In this document: positions 31,361-41,722 of the stretch, one piece after another
Layout: each line of letters begins with the position of its first letter
Position numbering within the stretch: the stretch's first letter is position 1
Assembly (NCBI RefSeq): GCF_030167915.1
Contig: NZ_JARGNB010000002.1
Span: forward strand, 744,001 to 808,000
Direction of reading: 5' to 3'
DNA from: Aquabacterium humicola
GTDB taxonomy: Bacteria; Pseudomonadota; Gammaproteobacteria; Burkholderiales; Burkholderiaceae_C
Length of the DNA: 64,000 nt
Notes under the pieces: generated by a model
The model's input: only the letters and a program-made list of their open reading frames with translations
Told to the model about the DNA's origin: nothing
Databases searched by the model: none
Translations under genes and position numbers: made by a program

Positions 31361-32545
31361 ATGATCCAGCGGGTTTGCATCCTCGGCGCCACCGGGTCGG
31401 TCGGCCTCAGCACGCTCGACGTGATCGCGCTGCACCCCGATCGTTTCGAGGTCTTCGCGCTCACCGCGCAGCAGCGCGTCGACGAACTGGTCGCGCTGTG
31501 CCGCCGCTGGCGTCCGCGCTTCGCCGCGGTGGCCACCGAAGCGCAGGCCCGCGAGATGCGCGCGGTGCTGCAGGCCGACGGCGTGCCCACCGAGGTGCTC
31601 AGCGGCCCGCAGGCGCTGTGCGAGCTGGCCGCCCACCCCGAGGTCGACAGCGTGATGGCCGCGATCGTCGGCGCGGCCGGCCTGGCACCCTGCATCGCCG
31701 CCGCGTGCGCCGGCAAGCGCCTGATGCTGGCGAACAAGGAGGCGCTGGTCGTCGGCGGCCGCTGGTTCATGCAGGCGGTGCAGCAGGGCGGCGCGACCTT
31801 GCTGCCGATCGACAGCGAGCACTCGGCGATCTTCCAGTGCCTGCCCGACGACCGCCGCCAGTGGCCCGAGCGCATCGACCACCTGGTGCTCACCGCCTCG
31901 GGCGGCCCGTTCCGCACGCGCGATGCGCGCACGCTCGACGGCGTGACGCCCGAGGAGGCCTGCGCGCATCCGAACTGGGTGATGGGCCGCAAGATCTCGG
32001 TCGACTCGGCGACGATGATGAACAAGGCGCTCGAGGTCATCGAGGCACGCTGGCTGTTCGACCTCGCGCCCGAACGCGTGCGCGTGGTGCTGCACCCGCA
32101 GAGCATCATCCACTCGATGGTAGTCTGCCGCGACGGCTCGGTGCTGGCGCAGCTCGGCACGCCGGACATGAAGGTGCCGATCGCCGTCGGCCTCGCGCAT
32201 CCGGCGCGCATCGAATCCGGTGCCAGCCGGCTCGACTTCCTGGCGCTGCAGGCCTTAAGCTTCGAGGCCGCTGACCATGAACGTTATCCCGCGCTGGCGC
32301 TGGCCTATGCCGCGCTCCACGCCGCCGAAGGCAGCACGACGGTGCTGAACGCGGCCAACGAAGTGGCGGTGGCCGCGTTCCTCGAGCGCCGCATCCGCTT
32401 CACCGACATCCACCGCATCAATGCCGGCGTGGTCGAGGCCCTGGTGCCGCGCGCCGGCGATGCAGACAGCCTCGATGCGCTGCTGGCGCTGGACGCCCGC
32501 GCCCGTGCCGCGGCGCTCGAGGCCATCGAAAGGAGCCGCCGATGA
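31361..32545 (+). CDS. dxr: 1-deoxy-D-xylulose 5-phosphate reductoisomerase
   Basis: Dxr (IspC) makes MEP in the second step of the isoprenoid pathway that IspG serves later; it is the fosmidomycin target. The product (394 residues) has the NADPH fold ILGATGSVGLSTLDV and the metal/substrate residues Asp151-Ser152-Glu153 in PIDSEHSAIFQCL. SGGPFRT and NWVMGRKISVDSATMMNKALE follow. It overlaps rseP by 4 bases (ATGA). Confidence 0.98.
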   Translation: MIQRVCILGATGSVGLSTLDVIALHPDRFEVFALTAQQRVDELVALCRRWRPRFAAVATEAQAREMRAVLQADGVPTEVLSGPQALCELAAHPEVDSVMAAIVGAAGLAPCIAAACAGKRLMLANKEALVVGGRWFMQAVQQGGATLLPIDSEHSAIFQCLPDDRRQWPERIDHLVLTASGGPFRTRDARTLDGVTPEEACAHPNWVMGRKISVDSATMMNKALEVIEARWLFDLAPERVRVVLHPQSIIHSMVVCRDGSVLAQLGTPDMKVPIAVGLAHPARIESGASRLDFLALQALSFEAADHERYPALALAYAALHAAEGSTTVLNAANEVAVAAFLERRIRFTDIHRINAGVVEALVPRAGDADSLDALLALDARARAAALEAIERSRR

Positions 32546-33909
32546 TCACCACGGTGCTCGCCTTCCTGCTCACGCTCGGCGTGCTGATCGTCGTGCACGA
32601 GTACGGCCACTACCGCGTCGCCGTCGCCTGCGACGTCAAGGTGCTGCGTTTTTCGGTCGGCTTCGGCCGCGTGCTGTGGCGTCGCCAGGCCACGCCCGAC
32701 AGCACCGAGTTCGTGCTGTCGGCGCTGCCGCTGGGCGGCTACGTGCGCATGCTCGACGAACGTGAAGGGCCGGTCCCGCCGCAGGACCTGCACCGCGCGT
32801 TCAACCGCAAGTCGCTGTGGCAGCGCACCGCCGTCGTGGCGGCCGGGCCGATCGCCAACCTGCTGCTGGCCGTCGTGCTGCACGCGGCGTCGCACTGGAT
32901 CGGTGTCGAGGAGCCCAAGGCCCTGCTCGGCACGCCGGTGGCCGGTGGATTGGCCGAACGCGCCGGCATGCGATCGGGCGACTGGGTGCAGGCCTTCGCC
33001 GACGACGACGGCCGCTGGACCGAACTGCGTTCGCTCGGCGAACTGCGTTGGCAGGTGACGCAGCACGTGCTGCACGGCGAGCCGCTGCGGCTGCAGGTCA
33101 CCGACGCGCGCGGCGAGCAGCGCCGCGACATCCGGCTGCCGCTGGACCAGCTGGAATCGCGCGAGGTCGATCCGGCGCTGATGAAGCGCATCGGCCTCGG
33201 CCTGCCGTTCAGCGAACCGGTGCTGGGCGAGGTGAAGCCCGGGCCCGGCGCAACCGCGGGCCTGCGCTCCGGCGACCGCGTGCTGCGCGTGGACGACCAG
33301 CCCGTCAGCGACGCCTACATGCTGCGCGAGCGCATCGGTGCGGCGATCGACGGCGATGCGGGCCGGCCGATGCGCTGGCGCATCGAGCGCCAGGGGCAGG
33401 TCCTCGAGCTCGTCGTGACGCCGCGTGTCGCGCGCGACGGCGAGCGTCGGGTCGGCCGCGTCGACGTCGTGCCGGGTCAGCCGCCGGCGATGGTGACGGT
33501 GCAGCTCGGCCTCGTCGAAGGCCTGCAGCGCGGCGTGGTGCGCACCTGGGAGGTCTCCGCGCTGACCTTGCGCATGCTGGGCCGCATGCTGATCGGCCAG
33601 GCCTCGATCCGCAACCTGAGCGGCCCGCTGACCATCGCCGACTACGCGGGCCAGTCCGTGAACCAGGGCCTGGCGTACTACCTCGGCTTCCTGGCGCTGG
33701 TGAGCGTCAGCCTCGGGGTGCTGAACCTGCTGCCGCTGCCGATGCTCGATGGCGGACACCTCATGTATTATCTTTTCGAGGGCCTGACCGGGCGCCCGGT
33801 CTCCGACCAGTGGCTCGCGCGTCTGCAGCGCGGCGGCATCGCAGTCCTGCTGGCGATGATGTCGGTAGCCCTCTTCAACGACGTGGCCCGCCTCCTGGGC
33901 CTGCACTGA
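32542..33909 (+). CDS. rseP: Site-2 intramembrane protease RseP
   Basis: RseP is the zinc metalloprotease that cleaves anti-sigma factor RseA, and clears signal peptides, in the inner membrane. The product (455 residues) has the HEYGH motif at 19-23 in the first membrane helix and two PDZ domains, at about 110-200 and 210-300. The C-terminal active-site helix contains NLLPLPMLDGGHL. The first metal motif reads HEYGHY, a usual variant of HEFGH. It is coupled to dxr and followed after 9 bases by bamA, linking envelope stress control to its targets. Confidence 0.97.
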   Translation: MITTVLAFLLTLGVLIVVHEYGHYRVAVACDVKVLRFSVGFGRVLWRRQATPDSTEFVLSALPLGGYVRMLDEREGPVPPQDLHRAFNRKSLWQRTAVVAAGPIANLLLAVVLHAASHWIGVEEPKALLGTPVAGGLAERAGMRSGDWVQAFADDDGRWTELRSLGELRWQVTQHVLHGEPLRLQVTDARGEQRRDIRLPLDQLESREVDPALMKRIGLGLPFSEPVLGEVKPGPGATAGLRSGDRVLRVDDQPVSDAYMLRERIGAAIDGDAGRPMRWRIERQGQVLELVVTPRVARDGERRVGRVDVVPGQPPAMVTVQLGLVEGLQRGVVRTWEVSALTLRMLGRMLIGQASIRNLSGPLTIADYAGQSVNQGLAYYLGFLALVSVSLGVLNLLPLPMLDGGHLMYYLFEGLTGRPVSDQWLARLQRGGIAVLLAMMSVALFNDVARLLGLH

Positions 33910-33918
33910 ACCCACCGA

Positions 33919-36225
33919 ATGCTTTCGATTTTCCCGTCGAGTCTGAATCGCCCTGCGGCCATTGCCGTGGCTGCCATCGCGACGCTCGCGGCACCGGCTG
34001 CGCGTGCGGTCGAGCCGTTCACGCTGGCCGACATCCGCGTCGAAGGCCTGCAGCGCACCGACCCCGGCACCGTGTTCGCCGCGCTGCCGTTCCGCGTCGG
34101 CGACACCTACACCGATGACAAGGGTGCCGCCGCGCTGCGCGCGCTGTTCGCCACGGGCCTCTTCAAGGACGTGCGCATCGAGATCGACGGCAAGGTCGCG
34201 GTCATCGTCGTCGAGGAGCGCCCGGTCATCCAGACGGTGAACTTCGTCGGCCTGAAGGAGTTCGACAAGGACACGCTGATCAAGTCGCTGAAGGACGCGG
34301 GCATCGGCGAAGGCCTGCCCTTCGACCGCGCGCTGGTCGAGCGCGCCGAACAGGAGATCAAGCGCCAGTACCTGTCGCGCAGCCTCTACGGCGCCGAGGT
34401 GGTGACGACGATCTCGCCGGCCGAGCGCAACCGGGTCAACGTGACCTTCACGATGACCGAAGGCGATGCCGCGAAGATCAAGGAGATCCGCATCGTCGGC
34501 ACCAAGGCCTTCAGCGAATCGACGCTGACCGGCCTGATGGACCTGACCGTCGGCGGCTGGCTGACCTGGTACACGAAGAACGATCGCTACTCGCGCGCCA
34601 AGCTCAACGCCGACCTCGAGACGATCCGCTCGTACTACCTGAACCGCGGCTACCTCGAGTTCGAGATCGAGTCGACGCAGGTCACGATCTCGCCGGACAA
34701 GCAGGACATCTCGATCACCGTCACGGTCAGGGAAGGGCAGCCCTACACCGTCACGTCGGTGAAGCTGCAGGGCGAGTACCTCGGCAAGGACGAGGAGTTC
34801 AAGGAACTCGTGACGATCAAGCCCGGCGAGCCGTACCGGGCCGCCGCCGTCGCCGAGACCACCAAGGCCATGGCCGAGCGCTTTGGCGTCTATGGCTATG
34901 CCTTCGCCCGCATCGACGCACGCCCGGAGATCGACCGCGCGACCGGCCAGGTCGGCCTGACGCTGGCGGCCGATCCGCAGCGCCGCGTCTACGTGCGGCG
35001 CATCGACGTCGCCGGCAATACGCGCACGCGCGACGAGGTGGTGCGGCGTGAGTTCCGCCAGCTCGAGTCGTCGTGGTACGACGGCGGCAAGATCAAGCTG
35101 TCGCGCGACCGCGTCGAACGCCTGGGCTACTTCAAGGACGTCAACGTCGACACCAACGAGGTCGCCAGCGCGCCGGACCAGGTCGACCTCGTCGTCAACG
35201 TCACCGAGCGGCCCACCGGCAACCTGCTGTTCGGCGTCAGCTTCTCGAGTGCCGACCGTCTGGCGCTGAACGCGTCGATCCGCCAGGACAACGTGTTCGG
35301 CTCGGGCAACTACCTCGGCTTCGAGGTCAATACCAGCAAGAGCCAGCGCAGCCTGGTGTTCAGCACGGTCGATCCGTACTTCACCGTCGACGGCATCTCG
35401 CGTTCGCTCGACCTGTTCTACCGCACGTCGCGCCCGCTCAACAGCCTGGGCGACGAGTACCAGATCAGCAACCCGGGCGCGACCGTGCGCTTCGGCGTGC
35501 CGTTCACCGAGTACGACACTGTGTTCTTCGGCATCGGCCTGGAGCAGACGAACATCGGCGCGACCGCCGGCATCCCGAACAGCTACTTCGATTACCGCTT
35601 CCGCTACGGCCCGCGCTCGACCTCGGTGCCGCTGACCCTGGGCTGGGCCCGCGACAGCCGCGACAGCGTGATCACGCCGACGGCGGGCAAGTACCAGCGC
35701 GTCAACGTCGAGTGGAGCGTGGCCGGCGACGTGCGCTACCTGCGCTCGAACCTGCAGTGGCAGCAGTACTTCCCGTTCTGGAACAACAAGCTCAGCCTCG
35801 GCCTGAACGCCGAGCTCGGCTACGGCAAGGGCCTGGGTGGCCGGCCGTTCCCGGTGTTCAAGAACTTCTACGGCGGCGGCCTCGGCTCGGTGCGGGTGTT
35901 CGAGCAGAGCTCGCTGGGCGTGATCGACCCGACCGGCGCCTACGTCGGCGGCGCGAGCAAGCTCAACGTCAACGCCGAGCTGTACTTCCCTGTGCCGGGC
36001 ACCGGCAACGACAAGTCGCTGCGCATCTTCGCGTTCGCCGATGCCGGCAACGTCTGGCGCGAAGGCGAGCGCATCGATGCCAACAGCCTGCGCGCGTCGG
36101 TCGGCCTCGGCCTGTCGTGGATCTCGCCGGTCGGCCCGCTGAAGCTCAGCTGGGGCACGCCGGTGCGCAGCAAGCCGACGGATAGAATTCAACGTTTCCA
36201 ATTCCAGATCGGGACTGCGTTCTGA
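33919..36225 (+). CDS. bamA: Outer-membrane protein assembly factor BamA
   Basis: BamA is the Omp85-family barrel that inserts other beta-barrel proteins into the outer membrane. The product (768 residues) has a signal peptide cleaved after about residue 30 (AARA|VEPF). Five POTRA domains span about 32-430, and the 16-strand barrel follows, with the lid-lock motif region and VRYLRSNLQWQQYFPF. It ends FQFQIGTAF with the C-terminal Phe signal. Its stop shares one base with the skp start. Confidence 0.97.
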   Translation: MLSIFPSSLNRPAAIAVAAIATLAAPAARAVEPFTLADIRVEGLQRTDPGTVFAALPFRVGDTYTDDKGAAALRALFATGLFKDVRIEIDGKVAVIVVEERPVIQTVNFVGLKEFDKDTLIKSLKDAGIGEGLPFDRALVERAEQEIKRQYLSRSLYGAEVVTTISPAERNRVNVTFTMTEGDAAKIKEIRIVGTKAFSESTLTGLMDLTVGGWLTWYTKNDRYSRAKLNADLETIRSYYLNRGYLEFEIESTQVTISPDKQDISITVTVREGQPYTVTSVKLQGEYLGKDEEFKELVTIKPGEPYRAAAVAETTKAMAERFGVYGYAFARIDARPEIDRATGQVGLTLAADPQRRVYVRRIDVAGNTRTRDEVVRREFRQLESSWYDGGKIKLSRDRVERLGYFKDVNVDTNEVASAPDQVDLVVNVTERPTGNLLFGVSFSSADRLALNASIRQDNVFGSGNYLGFEVNTSKSQRSLVFSTVDPYFTVDGISRSLDLFYRTSRPLNSLGDEYQISNPGATVRFGVPFTEYDTVFFGIGLEQTNIGATAGIPNSYFDYRFRYGPRSTSVPLTLGWARDSRDSVITPTAGKYQRVNVEWSVAGDVRYLRSNLQWQQYFPFWNNKLSLGLNAELGYGKGLGGRPFPVFKNFYGGGLGSVRVFEQSSLGVIDPTGAYVGGASKLNVNAELYFPVPGTGNDKSLRIFAFADAGNVWREGERIDANSLRASVGLGLSWISPVGPLKLSWGTPVRSKPTDRIQRFQFQIGTAF

Positions 36226-36743
36226 TGATCACCAAGCTTTTGAAGTCCCTGCTCGTGGCCGCCGCGGCCGCCGCGGCGCTGGGCACCGCGCAGGCTCAGG
36301 AACTCAAGATCGGCTACGTCAACAGCGAGCGTGTGCTGCGCGAGGCGGCGCCGGCCAAGGCGGCGCTGGCGCGCATGGAATCCGACTTCAGCAAGCGCGA
36401 CAAGGACCTCAACGACCAGGGCGCGAAGCTCAAGGCCGCGGCCGACAAGCTCGAGAAGGATGCCCCGACGCTGTCCGAAGCCGAACGCAACCGCCGCCAG
36501 CGCGAACTGGTCGAGCAGGACCGCGATCTGCAGCGCAAGCGCCGCGAGTTCCAGGAAGACCTGAACCAGCGCCGCAACGAAGAGACCGCCGGCATCGTCG
36601 AACGCGCCAACAAGGTGATCAAGCAGATCTTCGACAACGAGAAGTACGACCTGATCCTGCAGGACGTGGTCTTCGCCGGTCCGCGGGTCGACATCACCGA
36701 GAAGGTGATCAAGGCGCTGAACACCGCGCCGGCCGGTCGCTGA
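36225..36743 (+). CDS. skp: Periplasmic chaperone Skp/OmpH
   Basis: Skp is a trimeric jellyfish-shaped holdase that escorts unfolded outer-membrane proteins to BamA. The product (172 residues) has a signal peptide (Ala-rich, cleavage about AQA|QEL near residue 24). A short core, [15 protein letters not shown], is followed by long charged coiled-coil helices rich in Lys/Glu/Arg. The bamA-skp-lpxD order is the classic one. Confidence 0.94.
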   Translation: MITKLLKSLLVAAAAAAALGTAQAQELKIGYVNSERVLREAAPAKAALARMESDFSKRDKDLNDQGAKLKAAADKLEKDAPTLSEAERNRRQRELVEQDRDLQRKRREFQEDLNQRRNEETAGIVERANKVIKQIFDNEKYDLILQDVVFAGPRVDITEKVIKALNTAPAGR

Positions 36744-36768
36744 CGCAGCCCTCGGTGGCCCCGCGGTG

Positions 36769-37809
36769 ATGGCACCGGTCACGCTGGCCGAGATCGTCGC
36801 CGCACTCGGGGGCGAGCTTCTTGGCGACGCCGACCGGCCGATCGCCCGCCTCGCGCCGCTGGACAGCGCCGACGATCGTTCGCTGAGCTTCGTCGCCAAC
36901 CCCCGTTACGCATCGCAGCTGGCGACGACGCAGGCCGCGGCCGTGGTCGTCGCGCCCGTGCTGCGCGACGCCGCCGTCGCCCGTGGCGCGGCGATCGTCA
37001 CGGCCGACCCTTACCTCTACTTCGCACGCCTGACGCAGTGGTGGGCGGCGCGCACGCGGCGCAGGCCCGTGCCGGGCGTGCATGCCAGCGCGGTGATCGG
37101 CAGCGGCGTGCGCCTGCATGCCAGCGCCTCGGTGGGTGCCTTCGCCGTGATCGACGACGGCGCTGTGATCGGCGCCGGCGCGGTGATCGGCGCCCATGCG
37201 CACATCGGTGCCGATGCCGTGGTCGGCGATACCACCCGGCTCGCCGCCCGCGTGACCCTGGGCGAGGCCTGTGCCATCGGCGCGCGGGGCATCGTGCATC
37301 CGGGTGTCGTGATCGGCGCCGACGGCTTCGGCTTCGCGCCGCAGAAGCTGGACGAAGGGGGCAGCCGCTGGGAAAAGATCGAGCAGCTCGGCGCGGTGCG
37401 CATCGGCGACGACGTCGAGATCGGTGCCAACACCTGCATCGACCGCGGTGCGCTCGACGACACGGTGATCGATGACGGGGTCAAGCTCGACAACCTGATC
37501 CAGGTCGGCCACAACGTGCGCATCGGCGCGCACAGCGCGATGGCCGGCTGCGTCGGCATCGCCGGCTCGGCGAAGATCGGCCGCTACTGCACGGCGGGCG
37601 GCGGCGCGATCATCCTCGGCCACCTCGAGCTGGTCGACCACGTGCACGTGACCGCGGCGACGGTGATCACGCGCTCGATCCTGAAGCCGGGACAGTACAG
37701 CGGCCTGTTCCCCTTCGATGACAATGCGTCCTGGGAAAAGAACGCCGCCACGCTGCGCCAGCTGCACACGCTTCGCGAGCGTCTGCGCGCGCTGGAGAAG
37801 AAATCATGA
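36769..37809 (+). CDS. lpxD: UDP-3-O-acylglucosamine N-acyltransferase LpxD
   Basis: LpxD adds the second acyl chain to UDP-acyl-glucosamine in lipid A synthesis. The product (346 residues) has an N-terminal uridine-binding domain ([13 protein letters not shown]). The left-handed parallel beta-helix made of hexapeptide repeats follows, with catalytic His248 in [14 protein letters not shown] chose ATG 36769 over GTG 36766 as they differ by one residue. The stop overlaps fabZ (ATGA). Confidence 0.97.
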   Translation: MAPVTLAEIVAALGGELLGDADRPIARLAPLDSADDRSLSFVANPRYASQLATTQAAAVVVAPVLRDAAVARGAAIVTADPYLYFARLTQWWAARTRRRPVPGVHASAVIGSGVRLHASASVGAFAVIDDGAVIGAGAVIGAHAHIGADAVVGDTTRLAARVTLGEACAIGARGIVHPGVVIGADGFGFAPQKLDEGGSRWEKIEQLGAVRIGDDVEIGANTCIDRGALDDTVIDDGVKLDNLIQVGHNVRIGAHSAMAGCVGIAGSAKIGRYCTAGGGAIILGHLELVDHVHVTAATVITRSILKPGQYSGLFPFDDNASWEKNAATLRQLHTLRERLRALEKKS

Positions 37810-38258
37810 CCGCCCCCGTGCTCGACATCCACAAGATCCTCAAGAAGCTGCCGCACCGCTATCCGATCCTGCTGGTCGACCGCGTCGTCGAGTTCGAGGC
37901 CAACAAGCGCATCAAGGCGCTGAAGAACGTCACCATCAACGAGCCCTTCTTCATGGGCCATTTCCCGCACCGGCCGGTGATGCCGGGCGTGCTGATGCTC
38001 GAAGCGCTGGCGCAGACCGCGGCGCTGCTGTCCTTCGAGTCGATGGGCGAAGAGCCGGGCGAGGACACGGTGGTCTACTTCGTCGGCATCGACGGGGCGC
38101 GCTTCAAGCGCGTCGTCGAGCCGGGCGACCAGCTGATGCTCGAAGCGACCCTCGATCGCGCGAAGGCCGGCATCTACAAGTACAAGGTGCGCGCGACCGT
38201 CGACGGCGAGCTCGCCGTCGAGGCCGAGCTGATGTGCACGATGCGCAAGGTGTCGTGA
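37806..38258 (+). CDS. fabZ: 3-hydroxyacyl-ACP dehydratase FabZ
   Basis: FabZ dehydrates beta-hydroxyacyl-ACP in fatty acid elongation, competing with LpxA/LpxD for hydroxyacyl-ACP. The 150-residue hot-dog-fold protein has [13 protein letters not shown] and the active-site helix [20 protein letters not shown] with His52 and Glu66. It lies between lpxD and lpxA, as in most Gram-negative bacteria. Confidence 0.98.
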   Translation: MTAPVLDIHKILKKLPHRYPILLVDRVVEFEANKRIKALKNVTINEPFFMGHFPHRPVMPGVLMLEALAQTAALLSFESMGEEPGEDTVVYFVGIDGARFKRVVEPGDQLMLEATLDRAKAGIYKYKVRATVDGELAVEAELMCTMRKVS

Positions 38259-38278
38259 ACGTCGAACGGAGCGCAGCG

Positions 38279-39067
38279 ATGTCCCGCATCCACGCCACCG
38301 CGATCGTCGACGTGCAGGCCGAACTGGCCGACGACGTCACCGTCGGGCCCTACGCGGTGATCGGCCCGAACGTGCGCATCGGCGCCGGCTCGTCGATCGG
38401 TCCGCACACGGTGATCGAAGGCCACACGACCATCGGCCGCAACAACACCATCTTCCAGTTCGCCTCGGTCGGCGCCGCCCCGCAGGACAAGAAGTACGCC
38501 GGCGAGCCGACGCGCCTGACCATCGGGGATGGCAATACGATCCGCGAGTTCGTCACGATCAACACCGGCACCATGCAGGACGGCGGCGTGACCACGCTCG
38601 GCGACGACAACTGGATCATGGCCTACGTGCACATCGCGCACGACTGCCACATCGCCAACCACACGATCATCGCCAACGCGGTACAGCTGGCCGGCCATGT
38701 GCACCTGGGCGACTGGGCCTACCTGGGCGGCCTGTCGGGCGTGCACCAGTACGTGCGCGTGGGCGCGCATGCGATGACCGGCTTCCAGACCCGGCTGTCG
38801 CAGGACCTGCCACCCTTCGTCACCTGCGCCGGCAACCCGGCCGAGGCCCAGGGCATCAATGCCGAGGGCCTGCGCCGCCGCGGCTTCAGCGCCGAGCGCA
38901 TCGCGCAGGTCAAGCAGATGCACCGCACGCTGTACCGCAAGGGCCTGACCCTCGATGCCGCGGTCGCCGAGATCGGCGCGATGAAAGCCGAGGCGCCGGA
39001 ATCGGCGGCCGAGATCGACCTGATGCTCGGCTTCCTCGCGGCGGCCACGCGCGGCATCGTGCGCTGA
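38279..39067 (+). CDS. lpxA: UDP-N-acetylglucosamine acyltransferase LpxA
   Basis: LpxA transfers the first hydroxyacyl chain to UDP-GlcNAc, the committed start of lipid A. The product (262 residues) is a left-handed beta-helix of hexapeptide repeats starting [20 protein letters not shown]. The catalytic His121 lies in IAHDCH, and a C-terminal helical domain follows. ATG 38279 follows CGGAG at 38267-38271; a GTG overlapping the fabZ stop is an alternative start. Confidence 0.97.
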   Translation: MSRIHATAIVDVQAELADDVTVGPYAVIGPNVRIGAGSSIGPHTVIEGHTTIGRNNTIFQFASVGAAPQDKKYAGEPTRLTIGDGNTIREFVTINTGTMQDGGVTTLGDDNWIMAYVHIAHDCHIANHTIIANAVQLAGHVHLGDWAYLGGLSGVHQYVRVGAHAMTGFQTRLSQDLPPFVTCAGNPAEAQGINAEGLRRRGFSAERIAQVKQMHRTLYRKGLTLDAAVAEIGAMKAEAPESAAEIDLMLGFLAAATRGIVR

Positions 39068-39073
39068 AGCGCG

Positions 39074-40231
39074 GTGGCGGCTCCGGACCCCTTGCGGCTG
39101 GCGCTCGTCGCCGGCGAAGCGTCGGGCGACCTGCTGGCCTCGCTGCTGCTGGCCGGCGTGCGCCGCCGCTGGCCCGACCTGCAGGCCGCCGGCATCGGCG
39201 GGCCGCGCATGGCGGCGCAGGGCTTCGACGCGTGGTGGCCGCACGAGCGTCTGTCGGTGTTCGGTTATGTCGACGCCTTGAGCCGGCTGCCCGAGCTGCT
39301 GCGCATCCGCCGCCAGCTGGCCGAGCGCCTGCTGGCCGAACGGCCGGCGGCCTTCATCGGCGTCGATGCGCCGGACTTCAACTTCGGCCTCGAGCGCCGG
39401 CTGCGCGAGGGCGGCATCAAGACGCTGCACTTCGTCTGCCCGTCGATCTGGGCCTGGCGCGGCGAACGGGTGCAGAAGCTCGCCGCATCGGCCGACCATG
39501 TGCTGTGTCTGTTCCCGTTCGAGCCCGAACTGCTGCAGCGTCACGGCATCGGCGCTAGCTATGTCGGCCATCCGCTGGCCGACGTGATCCCGATGGAACC
39601 GCCACGCGACGCCGCGCGAGCCGCGCTGGGCCTTGCTGGCGGCGACAGCGTCGTCGCGCTGCTGCCGGGCAGCCGCCGCAGCGAGATCAACCACATCGCG
39701 CCGCTGATCCTCGCGGCCGCCGCGCGCATGCACCGCGAACGGCCGGGCCTGCGCTACGTGATGCCGGTGGTCCCGGGGCTGCGCGCGCTGGTGGAACCGA
39801 TGGTCGCGCAGCATGCGCATGGCGTGCCGCTGACGCTGCTCGACGGCCAATCGCACGAAGCGCTCGCGGCCTGCGATGTCACGCTGGTCGCCAGCGGCAC
39901 CGCGACGCTGGAAGCGGCGCTGTTCAAGCGGCCGATGGTCATCTGCTACCGGCTGGCCTGGCTGAACTGGCAGCGCATGAAGCGCATGCGCTACCAGCCC
40001 TGGGTCGGCCTGCCGAACATCCTCTGCCGTGACTTCGTCGTGCCCGAGCTGATCCAGGACGATGCGACGCCCGACGCGCTGGCCCGCGAAGCGTTCGCCT
40101 GGCTCGACAATCCGGCGAAGGCCGAGGCGGCGAAGCGCCGTTTCGCCGATCTGCACCACCTGCTGCGCCAGGACACCGCCCAACGAGCCGCCGATGCGAT
40201 CGCGCAAGTCCTCGACGACACCCGCCGCTGA
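39074..40231 (+). CDS. lpxB: Lipid-A-disaccharide synthase LpxB
   Basis: LpxB condenses UDP-diacylglucosamine with lipid X to form the lipid A disaccharide. The product (385 residues) is a GT-B glycosyltransferase with the diagnostic [11 protein letters not shown] at the N-terminus, FHFVCPS-type [11 protein letters not shown], the [10 protein letters not shown] phosphate loop, and [13 protein letters not shown] near the C-terminus. The start is GTG 39074, 6 bases after lpxA. The last 38 bases overlap rnhB. Confidence 0.97.
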   Translation: MAAPDPLRLALVAGEASGDLLASLLLAGVRRRWPDLQAAGIGGPRMAAQGFDAWWPHERLSVFGYVDALSRLPELLRIRRQLAERLLAERPAAFIGVDAPDFNFGLERRLREGGIKTLHFVCPSIWAWRGERVQKLAASADHVLCLFPFEPELLQRHGIGASYVGHPLADVIPMEPPRDAARAALGLAGGDSVVALLPGSRRSEINHIAPLILAAAARMHRERPGLRYVMPVVPGLRALVEPMVAQHAHGVPLTLLDGQSHEALAACDVTLVASGTATLEAALFKRPMVICYRLAWLNWQRMKRMRYQPWVGLPNILCRDFVVPELIQDDATPDALAREAFAWLDNPAKAEAAKRRFADLHHLLRQDTAQRAADAIAQVLDDTRR

Positions 40232-40925
40232 TCCCAAGCGCCGCGCGAAGCGCTCGCGCGCGCCGCAGCAGCTCGGGCTGTCCTGGGACATCCCGGGCGG
40301 CCTGGTCGCCGGTGTCGACGAGGCCGGACGCGGGCCGCTGGCCGGGCCGGTTGTCGCCGCCGCGGTGATCCTCGACGAGCTGCAGCCGATCAAGGGCCTC
40401 GCCGACTCGAAAGTGCTGACGCCGGCCAGACGCGAGAAGCTCTTCGACGAGATCCGCGCCAAGGCGCTGGCCTGCTGCATCGCCGAGGCCGACGTCGAGG
40501 AGATCGACCGCCTGAACATCCTGCAGGCGACGATGCTGGCGATGCGCCGCGCGGTGGAGGGCCTGCGCCTGGTGCCGCACAAGGTGCTGGTCGATGGCAA
40601 CCGGCTGCCGGTGCTGCGCGTGCCGGCCGAAGCCATCGTCAAGGGCGATGCGCTGGTGGCGTCGATCTCGGCCGCGTCGATCCTCGCCAAGGTGCACCGC
40701 GACCGCTTGTGCGTTGCGCTGCACGAGCGGTTCCCGGCCTACGGCTTCGCGACCCACAAGGGCTACGCGACCGCCGAGCACCTCGAGGCGCTGCGCGCGC
40801 ATGGCGCCTGCGACATCCACCGCCGCAGCTACGCGCCGGTGCGCGAGGCGCTGGGCCTGCCGGTCGACGCGCTCGCCGCGGCGCAGGCCGTCGCGGATGT
40901 CATCAACGACGAGGACGGCCTGTGA
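40194..40925 (+). CDS. rnhB: Ribonuclease HII
   Basis: RNase HII nicks RNA-DNA hybrids at single misincorporated ribonucleotides. The product (243 residues) carries the active-site Asp42-Glu43 in [14 protein letters not shown], with Asp134 in LVDGNRLP and Asp152 in [14 protein letters not shown]. The basic N-terminal ~28 residues are encoded in the overlap with lpxB and just after. ATG 40194 is the first in-frame ATG that keeps the whole domain. The stop overlaps the next gene (GTGA). Confidence 0.96.
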   Translation: MRSRKSSTTPAADPKRRAKRSRAPQQLGLSWDIPGGLVAGVDEAGRGPLAGPVVAAAVILDELQPIKGLADSKVLTPARREKLFDEIRAKALACCIAEADVEEIDRLNILQATMLAMRRAVEGLRLVPHKVLVDGNRLPVLRVPAEAIVKGDALVASISAASILAKVHRDRLCVALHERFPAYGFATHKGYATAEHLEALRAHGACDIHRRSYAPVREALGLPVDALAAAQAVADVINDEDGL

Positions 40926-41722
40926 CCGCCCCTGTCGCGCAGCCGATCACCTCGCGCGACAACCCGCTGCTGGTGCGCCTGCGCAAGCTGCTGCGCGACG
41001 GTGCCGGCTACCGCAAGGACGGCGAGGTCTGGCTCGAGGGCGAGCACCTGTGCAGCGCGCTGCGCCAGCGCGGCTGGCGGCCGGCGCAGGCGGTGGTCGC
41101 CGAATCGGCCTGGGCGAAGCCGCCGCTGCGCGAGCTCGCGCACTGGGCGCCGCGCATCGCGCTGTTGCCCGACGCCTTGTTCGACAGCCTCAGCACGCTC
41201 GAATCGCCGAGCCGCCTCGGCTTCCTGTGGCCGCTGCCGGCCAGGGCGCCGATCGACGGCGCGCTCGCCAGCATCGTGCTCGACCGCGTGCAGGACGCCG
41301 GCAACGTCGGCAGCATCCTGCGCAGCGCATCGGCGTTCGGTTTCACGCAGGTGCTGGCGCTGCGCGGCACCGCGTCGCTGTGGTCGCCCAAGGTGCTGCG
41401 CGCCGGCATGGGCGCGCACTTCGCGTTGCGGTTGATCGAAGGCTTGCAGCCGGCCGATCTCGACACGCTCGCCGTGCCTTGGATCGGCAGCAGCCTGCAG
41501 GCGTCGACGCCGCTGCACCGCACGGTGCTGCCGTTCCCCTGCGCATGGCTCTTCGGCCATGAAGGGCAGGGCGTCGATGCGGCGCTGCAGGCGCGCTGCG
41601 CGCAGCTCGTGCGCATCGCGCAGCCGGGTGGCGAAGAATCGCTCAACGTCGCCGCTGCGGCGGCGATCTGCCTGCACGAATCGATGCGGCAGGCGGACGC
41701 GGACCGGCCGCGGGATCAGTAG
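40922..41722 (+). CDS. TrmH/SpoU-family RNA 2'-O-methyltransferase
   Basis: SPOUT-class RNA methyltransferase (266 residues). The N-terminal substrate-binding part contains [16 protein letters not shown] and [11 protein letters not shown]. The trefoil-knot catalytic domain has motif 1 [21 protein letters not shown] (split: [10 protein letters not shown] and ILRSASAFG), motif 2 [10 protein letters not shown] and motif 3 [15 protein letters not shown]. The exact target (23S rRNA or tRNA) cannot be read from sequence. GTG 40922 overlaps the rnhB stop. It converges with ppsR, the two stop regions overlapping by 7 bases. Confidence 0.9.
   Translation: MTAPVAQPITSRDNPLLVRLRKLLRDGAGYRKDGEVWLEGEHLCSALRQRGWRPAQAVVAESAWAKPPLRELAHWAPRIALLPDALFDSLSTLESPSRLGFLWPLPARAPIDGALASIVLDRVQDAGNVGSILRSASAFGFTQVLALRGTASLWSPKVLRAGMGAHFALRLIEGLQPADLDTLAVPWIGSSLQASTPLHRTVLPFPCAWLFGHEGQGVDAALQARCAQLVRIAQPGGEESLNVAAAAAICLHESMRQADADRPRDQ

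Noticed and set aside
32305-36201. A 1298-codon open frame on the minus strand opposite dxr, rseP and bamA
   Set aside because: It is antisense to four well-supported genes and is Arg/Ala/His/Val-rich without family motifs, as expected from third-position GC bias in high-GC coding DNA.
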